Positions 32,930-44,705 of a stretch of DNA of 64,000 bases are shown here, piece by piece; the first letter of the stretch is position 1, and every line of letters begins with the position of its first letter. A program made the position numbers and the translations under genes. The DNA comes from Coenobita brevimanus (Eukaryota > Arthropoda > Malacostraca > Decapoda > Coenobitidae): contig CM064697.1 in assembly GCA_032717465.1 (NCBI GenBank), forward strand, positions 4,227,001-4,291,000. The letters are read 5' to 3'. The notes below the pieces were generated by a model. The model searched no databases. It was not told the DNA's origin and worked only from the letters and a program-made list of their open reading frames with translations.

Positions 32930-34130
32930 GTGAAAGGAGAGATTGATGGTGGGAAGAGAGGGTGAAGGGAGGAAGGGGATTGAGGACAGGAAGAGGATTT
33001 GAGGGGAGGAAAGAGAGAGTGGTGGGAGACGATGGATTTAGGGGAGAGAGAGAGAGAGAGAGAGAACAAAGGGTGAAGTAAATGGGTCAAAAAACGAGGG
33101 AAGAAGGAAGATGGATGAGGAAGGAGACAGGGAGGGAGAGATGTAATTAGAGAAAGATACACGGGAGAGAGAGAGAGGGGGGGGGACCATCTTGCAAGAA
33201 GTCATTCCTTTAAAAAAAAAAAAAAAGTCAAACAAGAAAAAGCGAAATGGAGGGAAGGAAAGAAGCACGAGCAACAGGAAAAGTTAGGGAGATATGGGGA
33301 ACAGGGAAGGAAGGGAGGGAAGGAGGGAGACGTTTAGGGTAGCAGGGTGAGGCGGGGAATGCAAGGTGAGGGAGAAATAGGATAAGGAAGGAGAGAAGGC
33401 ACGGATGGCTGTGCGTATCGGAAAGGGGAAGGTGAGGAGGGAGGGACAGGGTGAAAGAAGGTGGGGAGGGTGAGTGAGGAAGAGGAAGCGTGAGCGTGGG
33501 AGACAGGGTAAGAAAGGGAGGACAATAAGTGCGAGGGAGAAGCTGGGAGGGTGAGGCAGGGCGTGTAACAGAAGGTTAGGGAAGACGGTAAGCGAGGGGA
33601 GGAGGGCGAGGCAGGTTAGGGAAAAGCAGGGAGGTTTAGGTGGGATAAGAAAACCAGGGTGAGCTAGGGAGAAAGAGAGGCAGGGTGATGTATGTTATGG
33701 GAAATGCAAATTGAGGTAGGGGAAGGAAAGGAAGGGTACGAAAGACGTAGGCGGAGGCAGGGAAAGGGAGAGTCGAGGTATGGCACGGTAAGAGAGGCAG
33801 TGAGAGAGGCAGAGTAAGAGAAATAGAGGTTGATGCACGGTAAAATTAAGACAGGGAAAGAGACAGGGAGAGTGAGGCAGGGGATGAAGCAGGGTAAGGA
33901 AAGGCAGGAGGCGAAGCAGGGTAAGAAAAAGCAGAATAAGTGAGCCAGGGATGGTGAGGCATGGTAATGGAAAGGAAGGGTGGGTCAGAGTAAGAGGGGC
34001 AGGATAAGAAATGACAAGAGAGAGGTAGGGTAAGGAAAAAACAGGGTGAAACAGAGTAAATGAAAGGCAGGGTGAGGCGGGTAGGGTAAAAGAGAGGCAT
34101 GGAGAGTGAAGGAGGGGGAGGGCGACATCC
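32930..34130 (+). repeat. Polypurine tract with AGGCAGGGT-type repeats
   Basis: About 1.2 kb in which the + strand is overwhelmingly A and G. Loose repetition of AGGCAGGGTAAGG/GGGAGGGAAGG occurs, with GA runs at 33043-33064 and 33166-33178 and a G-run at 33178-33185. All minus-strand frames here are serine/proline/phenylalanine-rich consequences of the bias. Confidence 0.8.
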
Positions 34131-34229
34131 TGATCTACGTAACTATCTCACGTGGCCTAATTATCGCCGTGTGGGGCGTCAGGTGCTGCTTACCCTCCCC
34201 CACCTCCATCTTTTGCTGTTTAGGACCTG

Positions 34230-34800
34230 GGCGGGGCGATGTTAGGGGTGAAGGGCTGGGCAGGATGGGGCAAGGTGGAGCGGGGTGCATTTGGGAAGAA
34301 AGACGGGGACGGGGCAAGGTTTGGTGAGAGGAGCAGAAGGAAAATGAAGGGGGTAAGGAGGGACTGGGCACGTCAGTATGGAGTGAAAAAGTGCGAGACA
34401 GTGTAATGGGGCACAGCAGGGCAAGGTGAAATTGTGTGGGGTGATGTAGGGTCAGTTTCAGTGAGGTGAGGCGGCACAGGGTGAATTGAATGGGTGTGGG
34501 GGAATGGATGGTGTGATATAAAGCAGGTTGAAATGGGGTGGGACGTGGTATATGGTAAGTATGCCAAGTAGGACGGCATTAGCCAAATTAAAATGTGGTG
34601 ATGCATTATTAAATAGGTTGAAGTGAGATGGAGTAGTTTATCTTCACTTGAAATGGATTGGGTTGCTATAAAATAGGTTGAAATAGGGTGAAATGGTGCA
34701 GAACGGGATGAAAAGGTCTGAAATGGGATGGAACGTAATAGGACTAACTTAAATGGAACTCTCCAGGGCAGGTTAGAGTCAAGTGGTGTGGTGTGGGGTA
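34230..34800 (+). repeat. G-rich degenerate minisatellite
   Basis: Irregular units such as GGTGAAATGGGATGG, GATGTAGGGT and AGGTTGAAATGGGGTG continue the strand bias with more T. The unit length drifts around 15-25 bases. Confidence 0.55.
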
Positions 34801-35385
34801 GGCGAAGTACGTTATAGTTGTTTTGTATCCGTGCCATTTCGTACTAAGACGTTTCTTTAACACGTCTGTTCTTACTGCTGTCATTTAGTACCAAAGTTAT
34901 TTCGTAGCCAGTTCGTTTCGTACCTTCACATAGTAAATTTCCAACTACTGCTGCAGGACGCACTCTGTATTTTGATAGCTAAAGAGATATCGGTAATTGA
35001 TTGTTTTATTTGTAAACTGAAACGATAATCTACCTCAAAATGTTTCATTTACTTTCAGCTGCTATTTGATTTAACTAGTAATCATAATATAAGTATTCTG
35101 TTAAAGAGTAAAAACGCAGTTCATAGCCTAGTATAGAAAATCACAATTCATTATTTTCACTTTGGCCATATATCCATCCGCAAGCTCGCAGCGCCTGTGA
35201 CAGTCGTGTTGCCCGCTTCGTAATCATCTCAGATGATGAAAAATTTTCCCTATATTATCTGATTCCCTCCCCCCCCCAGAACTCCAGCAAACTAGCTATG
35301 TAAACATATTAGGCCCATTCCCTTGGAGGGGTAGGGTTTAATATAATAAACAACGCTAAATTTTGGTAGCGTTATTTTCGAGGTA

Positions 35386-35889
35386 CAGTCACTCATAAAA
35401 GAAACGACCCCCCCCCCCACGCCAAGATACCTTTCAACCAATATGATATCGGTCCTGGTAACACTGTAAATGACGTCAGGTGTGGGGGTATGAAGCTGCG
35501 TTTGGGGGAAGTTCATTCAAAGATCATTCCAAGTGTGTCGAGCCCATTCATTTAACTCTTGAGGCCGGGGGTTTCATTTGCATCATGTGCGGCATTAATG
35601 CATAAATGTTTCGGGTATGGGTTTGTGTTATCACCTGAAAGTTCTTTGTTCTTGTAGCATAAAGTTAATTTTGTGTGATGGACAACATAACAAGTCAGAT
35701 ATAACGTATGTTTGACTCGAATTGTGGATTGAAGCAGTGTTTCGTGCAGATTAACTCCGCCCTCCTCTCAAACACCCCTCCTCATCCCCCCATATGGCTG
35801 ACGTCAAATACACTGTTACCAACACTGAATACCCCGAGTTATATTGCCTCTAACGCAGGGGGGGGGGTCTTTTCTTTTATGAGTGACTG
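35386..35889. mobile_element. Tc1/mariner-type MITE with long TIRs
   Basis: The termini CAGTCACTCATAAAAGAAACGACC and (reverse complement of the right end) CAGTCACTCATAAAAGAAAAGACC are flanked by TA on both sides (35384-35385, 35890-35891). The inverted similarity extends about 105 bases inward, through a C-run, an ATATGATATCGG..GGTAACACTGTAAATGACGTCA-like block and its partner. No transposase is encoded in the 504 bp. Confidence 0.85.
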
Positions 35890-36279
35890 TACAGTTCAGC
35901 TTGGACACTTTCAAATGGATAAACCTGTAAAAAGGCGTTACATACACAGGAAATAAAATTTCCTGACAGGCCACAAAGTTAGTCACAAGCTAGGTTATCA
36001 TTGCCAAAGTTTAATTTCAAAGTATTCATATTTATTCGTAGTTTTTAGTTCGTTACAAAACGTCTTTCTTACGAAATGACGCGGGTACCAAACGACACAG
36101 GTACGAAACGACGCGGTCACGAATACGAAATGATATGGATACGAAACGACCCGCTAAAGGTTGAAATAGCTCAGGCATGGTGCTGTTTCTCCTCAGAGGC
36201 CTGGCAATATCAATAATTTCGTAAGGCCGTAGTCAGAATAAAGTAATAACAGTCATTATCTGAATGAGACAGGCTGGTC

Positions 36280-36620
36280 AAATTAAAATGAGGCAGAGTG
36301 AAATTGGATGGAGTGAGGCAGGTTGAAGTGGAAGAGTGAGGCAAGTTGAAGTGGAGTGAGGCAGATCTAAGCGGAGGAGTGGGATGGGTTGAAGTGGAGG
36401 AGTGAGATGGGTTTAAGTAGAAGATTGAGGCAGGTTGAAGTGGAGCAGTGAGGCAGGTGATGTAGAGAAGTGAGACAGGATGAGGTGGAGGAGTGAGAAA
36501 GGGTGAAATGGAGGAGTGAGGCAGGGCAAAGTGGAGCTGTGAAGCAGAGTGATAAGGGGAGTGTGGCAGGGAGAAGGGGTGGAGTAAGGAAAGGTGAAGT
36601 GGGGGAAGAGGGTGTCAGTT
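36280..36620 (+). repeat. Minisatellite, about 22-bp unit
   Basis: About 14 degenerate units like GAGTGAGGCAGGTTGAAGTGGAG in tandem, with frequent single-base changes. Confidence 0.8.
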
Positions 36621-36649
36621 AAGAAAAAAAAAAAATGGGTGGGAAGTTG

Positions 36650-37130
36650 AAATGGAGCTGGAGTGTGTATGGAACAGACTGAAACGCCGCGGGTTTGTAT
36701 AAGTCAATCGAAATGGGGCGGGTTTGTGTAAATCTGATCGACATGGGGCCGGTTTTATGTAAATCTGATCGAAATGGGGTTGGAGTGTGAATTTCAGAGT
36801 GAAGTAGGGTGGGAGTGTGTAAATCAGAGAAACGCGACGAGTATGTGTCCATCAGATCGAGTTAAGATGGGTTTAACTCAGATGGAATGGGACGGTTCAG
36901 TGTAACTCATATCGAAATAGTGCGGGTTTGTGAACATTAGCTCGAAAAGGGTGAGACGAGGCAGGTGGGTGGAGGAGTGGTCGAAACAGGGCGGGCAGGG
37001 TTTTGGGTCAGGTCGGGCGGGGCGGGGCGTGGCGGAAAGGTCTGTGTAAGACTGGTCGAAATGGAGAGGGGCGGGCCGAAAAAGTCTGTGTAAGACTGGT
37101 CGAAATGGAGAGGGGCGGGGCCTAGGGTGT
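36650..37130 (+). repeat. Minisatellite, about 38-bp unit, and a longer duplication
   Basis: Units like GGGCGGGTTTGTGTAAATCTGATCGAAATG repeat from 36690 to about 36930. At 37020-37120 a unit containing GTCTGTGTAAGACTGGTCGAAATGGAGAGGGGCGG is duplicated almost exactly. The TCGAAATGG core is shared by both arrays. Confidence 0.75.
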
Positions 37131-37781
37131 CCATCGGACAACGGGTCGATGCCCTGGTGGGACGAGAAAAGGAGGATCAGAAGGAGATATTTGGGTCAGG
37201 AGGAGAACTGGAGGGTGAGGGTGCAGAGAGAGGGAAGGTGAGGGGGTAGAGGGAGGAAGAGGTCAGGGAGAGGGGGAAGGGAGGGTGGTGTTTCAATCAT
37301 ACATTACCTTCCCCCACCTTCCAAAAAGATTCCAGAAAATGAGAAAAATTCCCTCCCATACTTACCATCCTCCGCACCAAAAATACAGCCCCATTCGCCT
37401 TCATTAATTCCCAGGAGGATAACGAACGCAACTCTTACCTTCCCTAGCTAATTATTTGAGGTATTTTTTTATCTTAAGGAAATATATATTGAGTGAATCG
37501 TACACGCACTAAATATAGGCCAGTCCCCATTCTCCTTCACGAATTCCCAGAGTTACAACTCATATAAAGCTTTCTTTCCCTCTTTTTTTTTTTTTCTTTA
37601 AAGTTAGACGTACTAATTAAACACGACGCCTTTTTGTACCGTATTCTTGTTGCTGCCAGTCTGTTTTACTTTTACCCTCGTAGCTAAGCACTGTATTGGC
37701 TTTATTGATTTATTTTTTTAAAGGAAAGAGGTAAGGAAATGGATTAATCCTTAGAGTACGGTAGCGTCTTTTTTACATTCA

Positions 37782-37918
37782 TTTATGCTACTACAAGACG
37801 ATTTTGTATAGAATATGAGAACCCCCTGTTAGTGAAAGGGTATGTGAAACCTGGATCTCACCTCTACGGTTCAGAAAGCTGATCCTATGCTGAATAAAAT
37901 CGTCAGGAGTGCGAAAAT
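37782..37918. repeat. Family F inverted-arm repeat, pair 3
   Basis: The left arm TTATGCTACTACAAGACGATTTTGTATAG is followed by GTTAGTGAAAGGGT. The right arm GCTGAATAAAATCGTCAGGAGTGC is its inverted partner. 137 bp. Confidence 0.7.
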
Positions 37919-37943
37919 ATTGTAAACATGACGTCTCATTCTC

Positions 37944-37946
<3 letters not shown>

Positions 37947-38011
<65 letters not shown>
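37947..38011. repeat. (AT)n microsatellite
   Basis: About 32 AT units, 30 bp right of family F pair 3. Confidence 0.95.
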
Positions 38012-38015
<4 letters not shown>

Positions 38016-38144
38016 GTTGTATGAAAAGTATTAACCCTTTTCATAGTCTGGAAAATTCTGGTATATTTTTCTGGCTTACGAGAGTCGATTTTGTTGAAGC
38101 AGAGGGGCTTGAGATTGTCAGTACCGGTGCCATTAACCCTCTTA

Positions 38145-38360
38145 TGAGTTGGAAAACTATACTCTATTCACTTTACCAAGGCCTAAAATTGCCATCCATC
38201 CATCGCTGAGTTATAACAACAGACTAACATTAGAATATGATGCTAATCACGAAAAAGTAGAACAGAAAGGATGTAGAGCCACAGTATTGTCTTTTCCTGC
38301 CACTGAAGTACGTGAAATAATCTGCAAAGGGAAGAACATTTGGCCCAAGTTAAAGTGAAT
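38145..38360 (+). repeat. Dispersed repeat, family G, copy 1
   Basis: It shares with 39785-40015 the blocks TACTTTACC/CACTTTACC, CATCC(A)TC, GTTATAACAACAGACTAACATTAGAA, GATGTAGAGCCACAGTA(T/G)TGTC, TGCCACTGA and TGGGCCAAGTTA-type endings. Element type unknown. Confidence 0.65.
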
Positions 38361-38610
38361 GCACTATAGTACTTTTAATACTCTGTTCTAGCTAATGCCA
38401 GACGATTTTGCTTAGCTGTCAGGGAGCTGTAAGAGCTTTAGTGGTAAGTGAACCGTCTGGAAAATTGTATCAAAATGTATCGTAGTTCTTCACTAAATTT
38501 CACTCACAAGTGCACTGACCAACATTTTCCTCCCCAAAGTTGCTGGAAATATTAAGTAAATCATCAGAGTTTTAAACAATATCGTCACTCACCTTCAGCA
38601 AGCTTTAAGA

Positions 38611-38611
<1 letters not shown>

Positions 38612-38686
<75 letters not shown>
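38612..38686. repeat. (AC)n microsatellite
   Basis: About 37 AC units. Confidence 0.95.
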
Positions 38687-38688
<2 letters not shown>

Positions 38689-38754
38689 CCCTTGGTTAGG
38701 CCTAATTACTGTGAGGTTTCATTTTTATGGTAGAGGAAATACCGTACGCTGTCT

Positions 38755-38970
38755 AGGGTGGTCCATCGATAACGCCTAACCATACAAACTCTCCTGGTGG
38801 TATCGTATGTGTTGCGGGGGGCGGCTCAGTCTGCTGGCGTGGGCGTCGATGTGGCAGTGGGTGTAGGAAATGAATAAATGATGGAGCATAGACACTGAAC
38901 GGTGACTGAGACGTCCCCACAACGACCGAGAAACTGCCCGACGGAATGGAAAGGGAGCTTTATTAATTTA
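38755..38970 (+). repeat. Dispersed repeat, family H, copy 1
   Basis: It aligns with 58360-58570 on the same strand: GGTCCAT/GGTCCGT, CTGGTGGTAT, TCAGTCTG(C/A)TGG(C)GTTGGCGTGGG-like, GATAAATGATG, ACACTGA and GAACGT/GAGCGTTA-like endings. About 210 bp. Confidence 0.55.
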
Positions 38971-39069
38971 TGGGTCACTTTGTATATCACGTCAATGTTA
39001 TACACCCATAATATTATATCCCCATTCCCCATGCAATAAATTCTAGGATACTTGGTACAACCTTTACTT

Positions 39070-39300
39070 TCAGCTAAATATCTGGGATGTTTTTTTGAAA
39101 GTTACGGGAAATAGATGAATCGTCATCAATGATTTATAATTCACACTCCTGGTAAGTTTTAGGCGCATTATACACACACACACATTTCTACTCTCGCTAA
39201 ATATTATGGATGCGTTTATTGGAAAGTTACAGGAAATGCGTTGAAAGAATATAAGTATTTTGGGTGCGTTTATTTGGAAGTTCAAGGAAATATATTAAAG
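39070..39300 (+). repeat. Degenerate tandem, about 50-bp unit
   Basis: At least three units of CTAAATATNNTGGATGCGTTTATTGGAAAGTTACAGGAAAT type start near 39075, 39198 and 39250. An (AC) patch lies between the first and second. Confidence 0.65.
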
Positions 39301-39519
39301 AAATGGTTAGCCAAAAAATTCAGCCACCTCCAGGAACGCGGCGAAGGAAACGCTAGATTATCCCCAACCCGATATTTTGGCGCTAAAAATAAGGGCGCGC
39401 TTTCTCTCTCTTGCATACTGACCCCGAGAGATTTTTAGACGAGATTACCTCGACTCCGAGGAAACGGCGGGAAATTAACCAGTTCTGGGTACGGAAGAAA
39501 ATGAGGTAGTGCGAGGATA

Positions 39520-39718
39520 CGGACGTGGAGCCGAAATTAACCCCTCGTCATTAATATTTCAGGATGTGGAGCGGAAATTAAACCCTCACCACTTATATTT
39601 TAAGATTTAAAGAAGAAATTAAGCTCTTGTTATTTATAGTTCAGGACGTGGAACTGAAAATTAACCTATCGTCATTAATAATTCAGGACGTGAAGCTAAA
39701 ATTAATCCCTCGCCATAT
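39520..39718 (+). repeat. Minisatellite, about 42-bp unit
   Basis: Five degenerate copies of GGACGTGGAGCGGAAATTAACCCCTCGTCATTAATATTTCA. Related GACGT-containing pieces occur singly at 40460 and 51845. Confidence 0.75.
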
Positions 39719-39784
39719 AAACTAACTATTCTTGCTATGTGCAGACGATTTCAATTAAGGAAACATTGGACTGGGGAGTTAGAT

Positions 39785-40015
39785 ACGGCTTTCATTACCT
39801 TCAGGTCTACTTTACCATTTATACATTAAACTTGCCCATAATGACCATCTTTCCATCTTCAGTAGTGAATTATAACAAGAGATCAACATTAGAAGGTAAT
39901 GCTAGTTACGAAGAGGTGCTGTGGTAAAGATGTAGAGCCAGAGTAGTGTCATATTCTGCCACTGAGCTGTGCAAAGTAAGCCGCAATGGGATAAAAATCT
40001 GGGCCAAGTTACGGT
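39785..40015 (+). repeat. Dispersed repeat, family G, copy 2
   Basis: The second copy of family G, in direct orientation to copy 1. Its end GATAAAAATCTGGGCCAAGTTACGGT faces an inverted copy that begins about 70 bases downstream. Confidence 0.65.
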
Positions 40016-40079
40016 AATTTTCGAACTGGAGGTTTACAGTATGTACAGCTTTGGTTAACCCCCTCTCTGCTATAGTTCC

Positions 40080-40275
40080 TTCACCTTAACTTGGCCCAGA
40101 TTTTCGTCCTTTGCAGCTAACCTCACATTGCTAGGTGGCAGAAAAAGACAGTATGACGCCTCTTCGTCCTATCCATGGCACTTATTTTTAGCCAGCATTT
40201 TATTCTAGTGTTAATCTTTTGCCACAAGTCAGCATTCAAGATCGAGAGAGGACATTTCCAGGCCAAGTCAGAGTA
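40080..40275 (-). repeat. Dispersed repeat, family G, copy 3 (inverted)
   Basis: The reverse complement reads TTTTTCTGCCACCTAGCAATG..AAAATCTGGGCCAAGTTAAGGTGAAGG, matching copies 1 and 2. Copies 2 and 3 form an inverted pair capable of foldback. Confidence 0.6.
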
Positions 40276-40583
40276 AAAAACGTATAAATTTCGAGTTGGA
40301 GATTTGTACACGGCCTTCGTTAACTCCCTTTCTACCAGTGGGCTGTCCAAAGCAGAATAAGATCGTCTAGTGGCAGCAAGAATAAACTCCCAAGAAAGGC
40401 GTGATCGTAGTGAAGGGGTTAGCCACTTCCGGGTAAGACAGAATGAGGCAGGGTGAGCATGAGGACGTGGAACTCGACCTCCTTCACCACGATGACGTCT
40501 TATTGTAATTTTTTTTTCCTCGCCAGACGATTTTATTCAACTGAGAAGGCATATTTCGATCTGGAAGGGTTAGATTGTATTAA

Positions 40584-40620
40584 TGTTGTTGTTGTTGTTG
40601 TTGTTGTTGTTGGTGGTGGT
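40584..40620. repeat. (GTT)n/(GGT)n microsatellite
   Basis: About nine GTT units grading into GGT units. Confidence 0.9.
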
Positions 40621-40699
40621 GAAATGGTGATAGTGGTAATGATAGTGATGCTTGTTTATGATAGTGGTAATCGTCGTTGTGGTGGTCGTGGTAAAGGCA

Positions 40700-41060
40700 G
40701 AGAAGAAATATGAGACGGAGTGGAGGAAAGGAGAAGAAAAAATGAAAGCAAAAGAGAAAAGTTAGTAGAGATAGGAGACAAGATAATTATGGAAAGAAGA
40801 GACAATGTTTTTAAGGCACAGAAGGGAAAAAATAAGAAAGGAAGATTAAATATGAAAGGAAGGGGAATGAAAATATGAAAGAAAAAGGAGAGAAGGGAGA
40901 AAAATGCTGGTACAACAGAATGAGAGAAAATTGCAGAGAAGATAGGGAAAAGAGGAGACAGAAGATAGAGGGGAGTATGGTGCAAGGGAAAGAGGAGAGA
41001 AGACAGGAGAAGGAGATCAAAGAAAACAGCAGAGAGAGAAAAGAAAGAGGAATGAAGGCT
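40700..41060 (+). repeat. Polypurine tract
   Basis: The + strand is strongly A/G (GAAAGGAGAAGGAAAA types) for about 350 bases. Minus-strand Ser/Phe/Leu-rich frames follow from it. Confidence 0.8.
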
Positions 41061-41084
41061 GCCTGAAATTTCGTAACCTTAGAT

Positions 41085-41690
41085 CCTTTGTTGCCTGTCT
41101 TCCACCAGTATTTATGTTGGGAAAAGAATTGTTTGCACTGATCTTTGTATACGTGAAGATAAACATACATCAGCGTTCTTCCACTCTTCTTTGGACTAGG
41201 GGAGGATTTGTATACTCCTGATTGTATACTTGAGGGGAAATATACACAGGCTTTCCTCCATTCGGGTGTGGGTTATGGAAAAAAATTTTTGTTTGCATAG
41301 ATGTTTGTAGAGCGGAGATTTATAGACGCCAGGCTTCTTTCACTCGTTTTTAGGCTAGGAAAATGTTTATATGTATGACGTTGTTTTTATACGTGAAAAT
41401 ATATGTAGTATGCATCAGTTTTCTTGACTTGTAGTTATGGCAGGAAAATTCTAATATGCTTAGTTGTTATACGCGGACATATTTACATTAACTTTCTTCG
41501 ACTCGTACTTACATCGCCAGATAGATAGATAGATAGATAGATAGGTAAATACATAGACAGACTGATTGATACATACATACGTACATTCATTCATACATGC
41601 ATATAGATCAGGTTTCTTTCTCGTGTTTAGGTTAGGAAAATATATGTATGCATGTTTTTGTGTACGTGAAGATAAATATACATGATAGGC
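41085..41690 (+). repeat. Minisatellite, about 80-bp unit
   Basis: Six degenerate units: TTTCTTCCACTCGT-type start, TTTAGG(T)TAGGAAAAT-type middle and a TATACGTGAAGATA(A)ATATACA end. Starts lie near 41095, 41183, 41255, 41335, 41420 and 41605. A GATA run (41519-41546) and CATACATACGTACATTCATTCATACATG-like DNA interrupt it before the last unit. Confidence 0.75.
41519..41546. repeat. (GATA)n microsatellite
   Basis: About seven GATA units. Confidence 0.95.
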
Positions 41691-41784
41691 ACGCACATTC
41701 CCTCACATACTCATGCCTTTGTAGACAGTAAAAATAATAGCAAAATCCATAGCGCTTTTAGCATGGTGGATGGACGTGGTAATG

Positions 41785-42060
41785 AGAGAGAGAGAGAGGG
41801 AGAGGGAAAGAGAGAGAGAGAGAGATGGGTTGGGCTGGAGAGAGGAGAAAGGGATACAGAGAGATGAAATAAGATTTAAAATGTGCAGAGGAAGAAAGTT
41901 AGATAAGCAGAAACGCCGAAACTGATAAGAGAAAGAGGATGGATCATGAAAACGGGGAAAACTCGTAAGAGATGGCAGTGGAAAAGGAATTAAAGAGGAA
42001 GGAGAGGAGGAACGGGAGGAGGAGGAGGAGGAGGAGGAGAGAACTGTTAAGAAGCAAATA
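41785..42060 (+). repeat. (GA)n and GGA-rich purine tract
   Basis: GA runs at 41786-41826 and a (GGA)n run at 42009-42039 within A/G-rich DNA. Confidence 0.85.
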
Positions 42061-43105
42061 AGGAGGAGTAGATGTTAGAGGAGAATTGAGGGGGCAACGA
42101 GGAGGAAGTAAAGGTCTGAAGCAGGAAACAAAATTGTGATTAATCCTTTCAGCTGCTGTCATGGACGGGGCAACTCCAATTTAGTATTCTCTTCCAGCTA
42201 ACGCAAGACGATATTATTCAGTTGAGTGTGTCTTGGAATCTGAGTGTTAGGAGTGTTACCATTAACCCTCTGATGTTCGGGGTAACTTTAATATTCTGTT
42301 CCACCTAATGCCATATGATTTTATTGAGCCTCGAGTGAGTCATAGGAGCCAAGACGAGGCTAAGTGAATCCGGGAAAAAGTCAGTCACTAAAAAAGAATA
42401 ATATAGGAGACTCAGGTGTGAAAGTGGGTAGTGAAGAAAAGTAAATCCCTCCAGTATGGTTTATTTTTGCCTCCGTCAGACGATTTCAGCCACCATAGAG
42501 GAGAAATATTGTAGTGTAGATATTATTTAGTCTTTGGGAATATTCTTTCGTAGTGAAGGAGTAACGTAACGCCTGTATGTTTGTGGTGGTCTCTTTTTAC
42601 CCACAATATACTGCTTGGGGTGGGGGGGGGGAAGAGGAAGGAAAAGAAGTGAAACAGGAAGACGAAGCATGTTAATAGAACAAAACTATCAATAACAACT
42701 AGCATATCACAGACGACAGACTAAGACAAGCGAACTAAACATATCAATAACGGCAAAAGTAAAGGTATATCGGTAACGACAAACAAACCTCATATTATAT
42801 AGCACATTTACAGAGCCAGTATAATCTCACGGCCGTAGACACAGCATAAAAGACTATCACAGAGTGGCTATATATGGAAACTATGGGGGTCGAATGTGGA
42901 AGTGACGAACACGACAAAAGAGAGTCACACACGACATGTCTGAATTCTAAGTTTTTATGATTTAGCTTCCTTTTTTTCTCGTTTTTGTGACTTATCGACA
43001 CAAAACGTTCATTGAGTTTAGAGTTTTGCACGTTTAGATAACATGTGAAGTAATACAAGAATATATTTGTCATGAATATACACTGTATTCGCGTCGCGTT
43101 TGATT
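42061..43105. other. Intronic, single F arms, no gene
   Basis: Plus-type family F arms are visible at 42178-42230 (AGTATTCTCTTCCAGCTAACGCAAGACGATATTATTCAG), at 42289-42335 and at 42460-42505. Otherwise nothing recognisable. Confidence 0.5.
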
Positions 43106-43129
43106 ACACACAGACACACACACACACAT

Positions 43130-43208
<79 letters not shown>

Positions 43209-43223
43209 GAGAGAGAGAGAGAG
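43106..43223. repeat. Compound (CA)n-(AT)n-(GA)n microsatellite
   Basis: CA units at 43106-43128, about 36 AT units at 43133-43205 and nine GA units to 43223. Confidence 0.95.
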
Positions 43224-43967
43224 TAGACTACACTAGACTAAACACTTCAACACTCCCAGATCTACTTAACCCAGCCTAACACAAATACGTTACCTCGCAT
43301 ACCGAACCTAACAACCTAGTCGTATATAGCATAATCAATCTGAATTAATTCTAACATTCCAGTCCATGTAATCAGTTTTATGCCCACAGGTATTGCCACT
43401 AAAACAGAGATTGTTTGAATATACACATCTCATTCTGCTTTCCGGAAGTCCTCCACAGTGATACCCGTGCACAAAGTGTGGGTGGGAACAAATCAATTCC
43501 CCAAAGACAGAAGATTGTGTCCCTGTGCCTTGGCGATCGGGGCAGGATTCATTTATTAATTTAAGTTCATTTCTCTGTTGTTATTAAGAACTGTTTTGGC
43601 AAGGAGAAGAAGATATATGGACATATTCTCTGCATCATTCTCCTTGACCTTCACGAGAAAAGAGGTCCTTCTTACGAGATAGAAATGATTACCAGTTGAA
43701 CTGTGAATTCAGTCCCAGATGCTGTTCAGGACACGTAAAACACAGACTGGATACATATACGAGAGCTGCCGACCCAGGAACAAGCGGTCAATAATTCCAC
43801 TCCTCTGAGCTGCAACAAGCCCTTCGCCTTCGACAAACCGTGAATGATGACGAGATTGCAGTTACGCTTCCGGGAGGCATTAGACTGGAAGGAGCGAAGT
43901 AGTTCCGAATTTCTACGCTTGCACCTTGGTACCAGGAGGAATTATTGAAAGAATGTGTAGTTTAATA
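43224..43967. other. Intronic, no gene seen
   Basis: Moderate-GC DNA without repeats or domain-bearing frames that could be recognised. Confidence 0.45.
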
Positions 43968-43968
43968 T

Positions 43969-44034
<66 letters not shown>

Positions 44035-44043
44035 AAAAAAAAA
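43968..44043. repeat. Compound (TG)n-(GA)n-(A)n microsatellite
   Basis: About 24 TG units, eight GA units and a short A run. Confidence 0.95.
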
Positions 44044-44444
44044 ATCTCCAAGAAAAAGTTGTTACGAAATTTCGAAAACCACATAGAATACGGCCCTTAG
44101 TGTGAGAATAAGTCCTAGACCTTCTTCCTAGAACTCTGAAATACCAGACACACCGAAATATGTGGAAAAACTTTGTTCAACGATCATTCGTCTCCTAACT
44201 AAAATATGCGCAATAATTACCGTCCTAAGATTTAGTATATCGCGGAAAAATCGAAACCATCCGAGACATGCATTAGTTGAAATTGAACTTTCACAATGTC
44301 GCGCTGGTTGTAAGTAATCTTCAGTCAATATTGGGGAGACTCGTTTTTCTAATTATGGAAGCCTGCCGCCACCATAGATAAAAGTATTAGATAGATTCTG
44401 CTGTTACTTGTATTTATGTTCTTCAGGTGCTCGGAAATTCGTAA

Positions 44445-44515
44445 TTGTAGTAGTAGTAGTAGTAGTAATTGTTGTTATGGTTGTTGTTGTTGTTGCTGCT
44501 GCTGTTGTTGTTGAT
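44445..44515. repeat. (TAG)n-(GTT)n-(GCT)n microsatellite
   Basis: TAG units at 44447-44467, then GTT and GCT units to about 44512. It leads directly into family R copy 2, whose start is itself GTTGTTG. Expansion of the repeat's own start is therefore likely. Confidence 0.85.
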
Positions 44516-44705
44516 GACCCAGGTTCATCTGTAATTTGAACCCAATGAACTGCAAGGTGAAGTTTCCCTCCTCCTGCGGTCCATTATCCTTCTTTCGGGA
44601 ATTACGGAGGCAACTGAGGGACGTTTATGTAACTTGTCACTGAAGCCGCCTGGTTATATCGGTGCCACCACATGAAGGCGTCTCTCTCCCAGCACAGAAG
44701 TCCAT
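44500..44705 (+). repeat. Dispersed repeat, family R, copy 2
   Basis: Shared blocks with copies 1 and 3: ACCCAGGTTCATCTG, CTGCAAGGTGAAGTTTCCC, GGAGGCAACTGAGGGACGTTTATGTAACT, GGTTATATCGGTGCCACCACATGAAGGCGTC. Copy 2 is not followed by an obvious right F arm. Confidence 0.7.
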
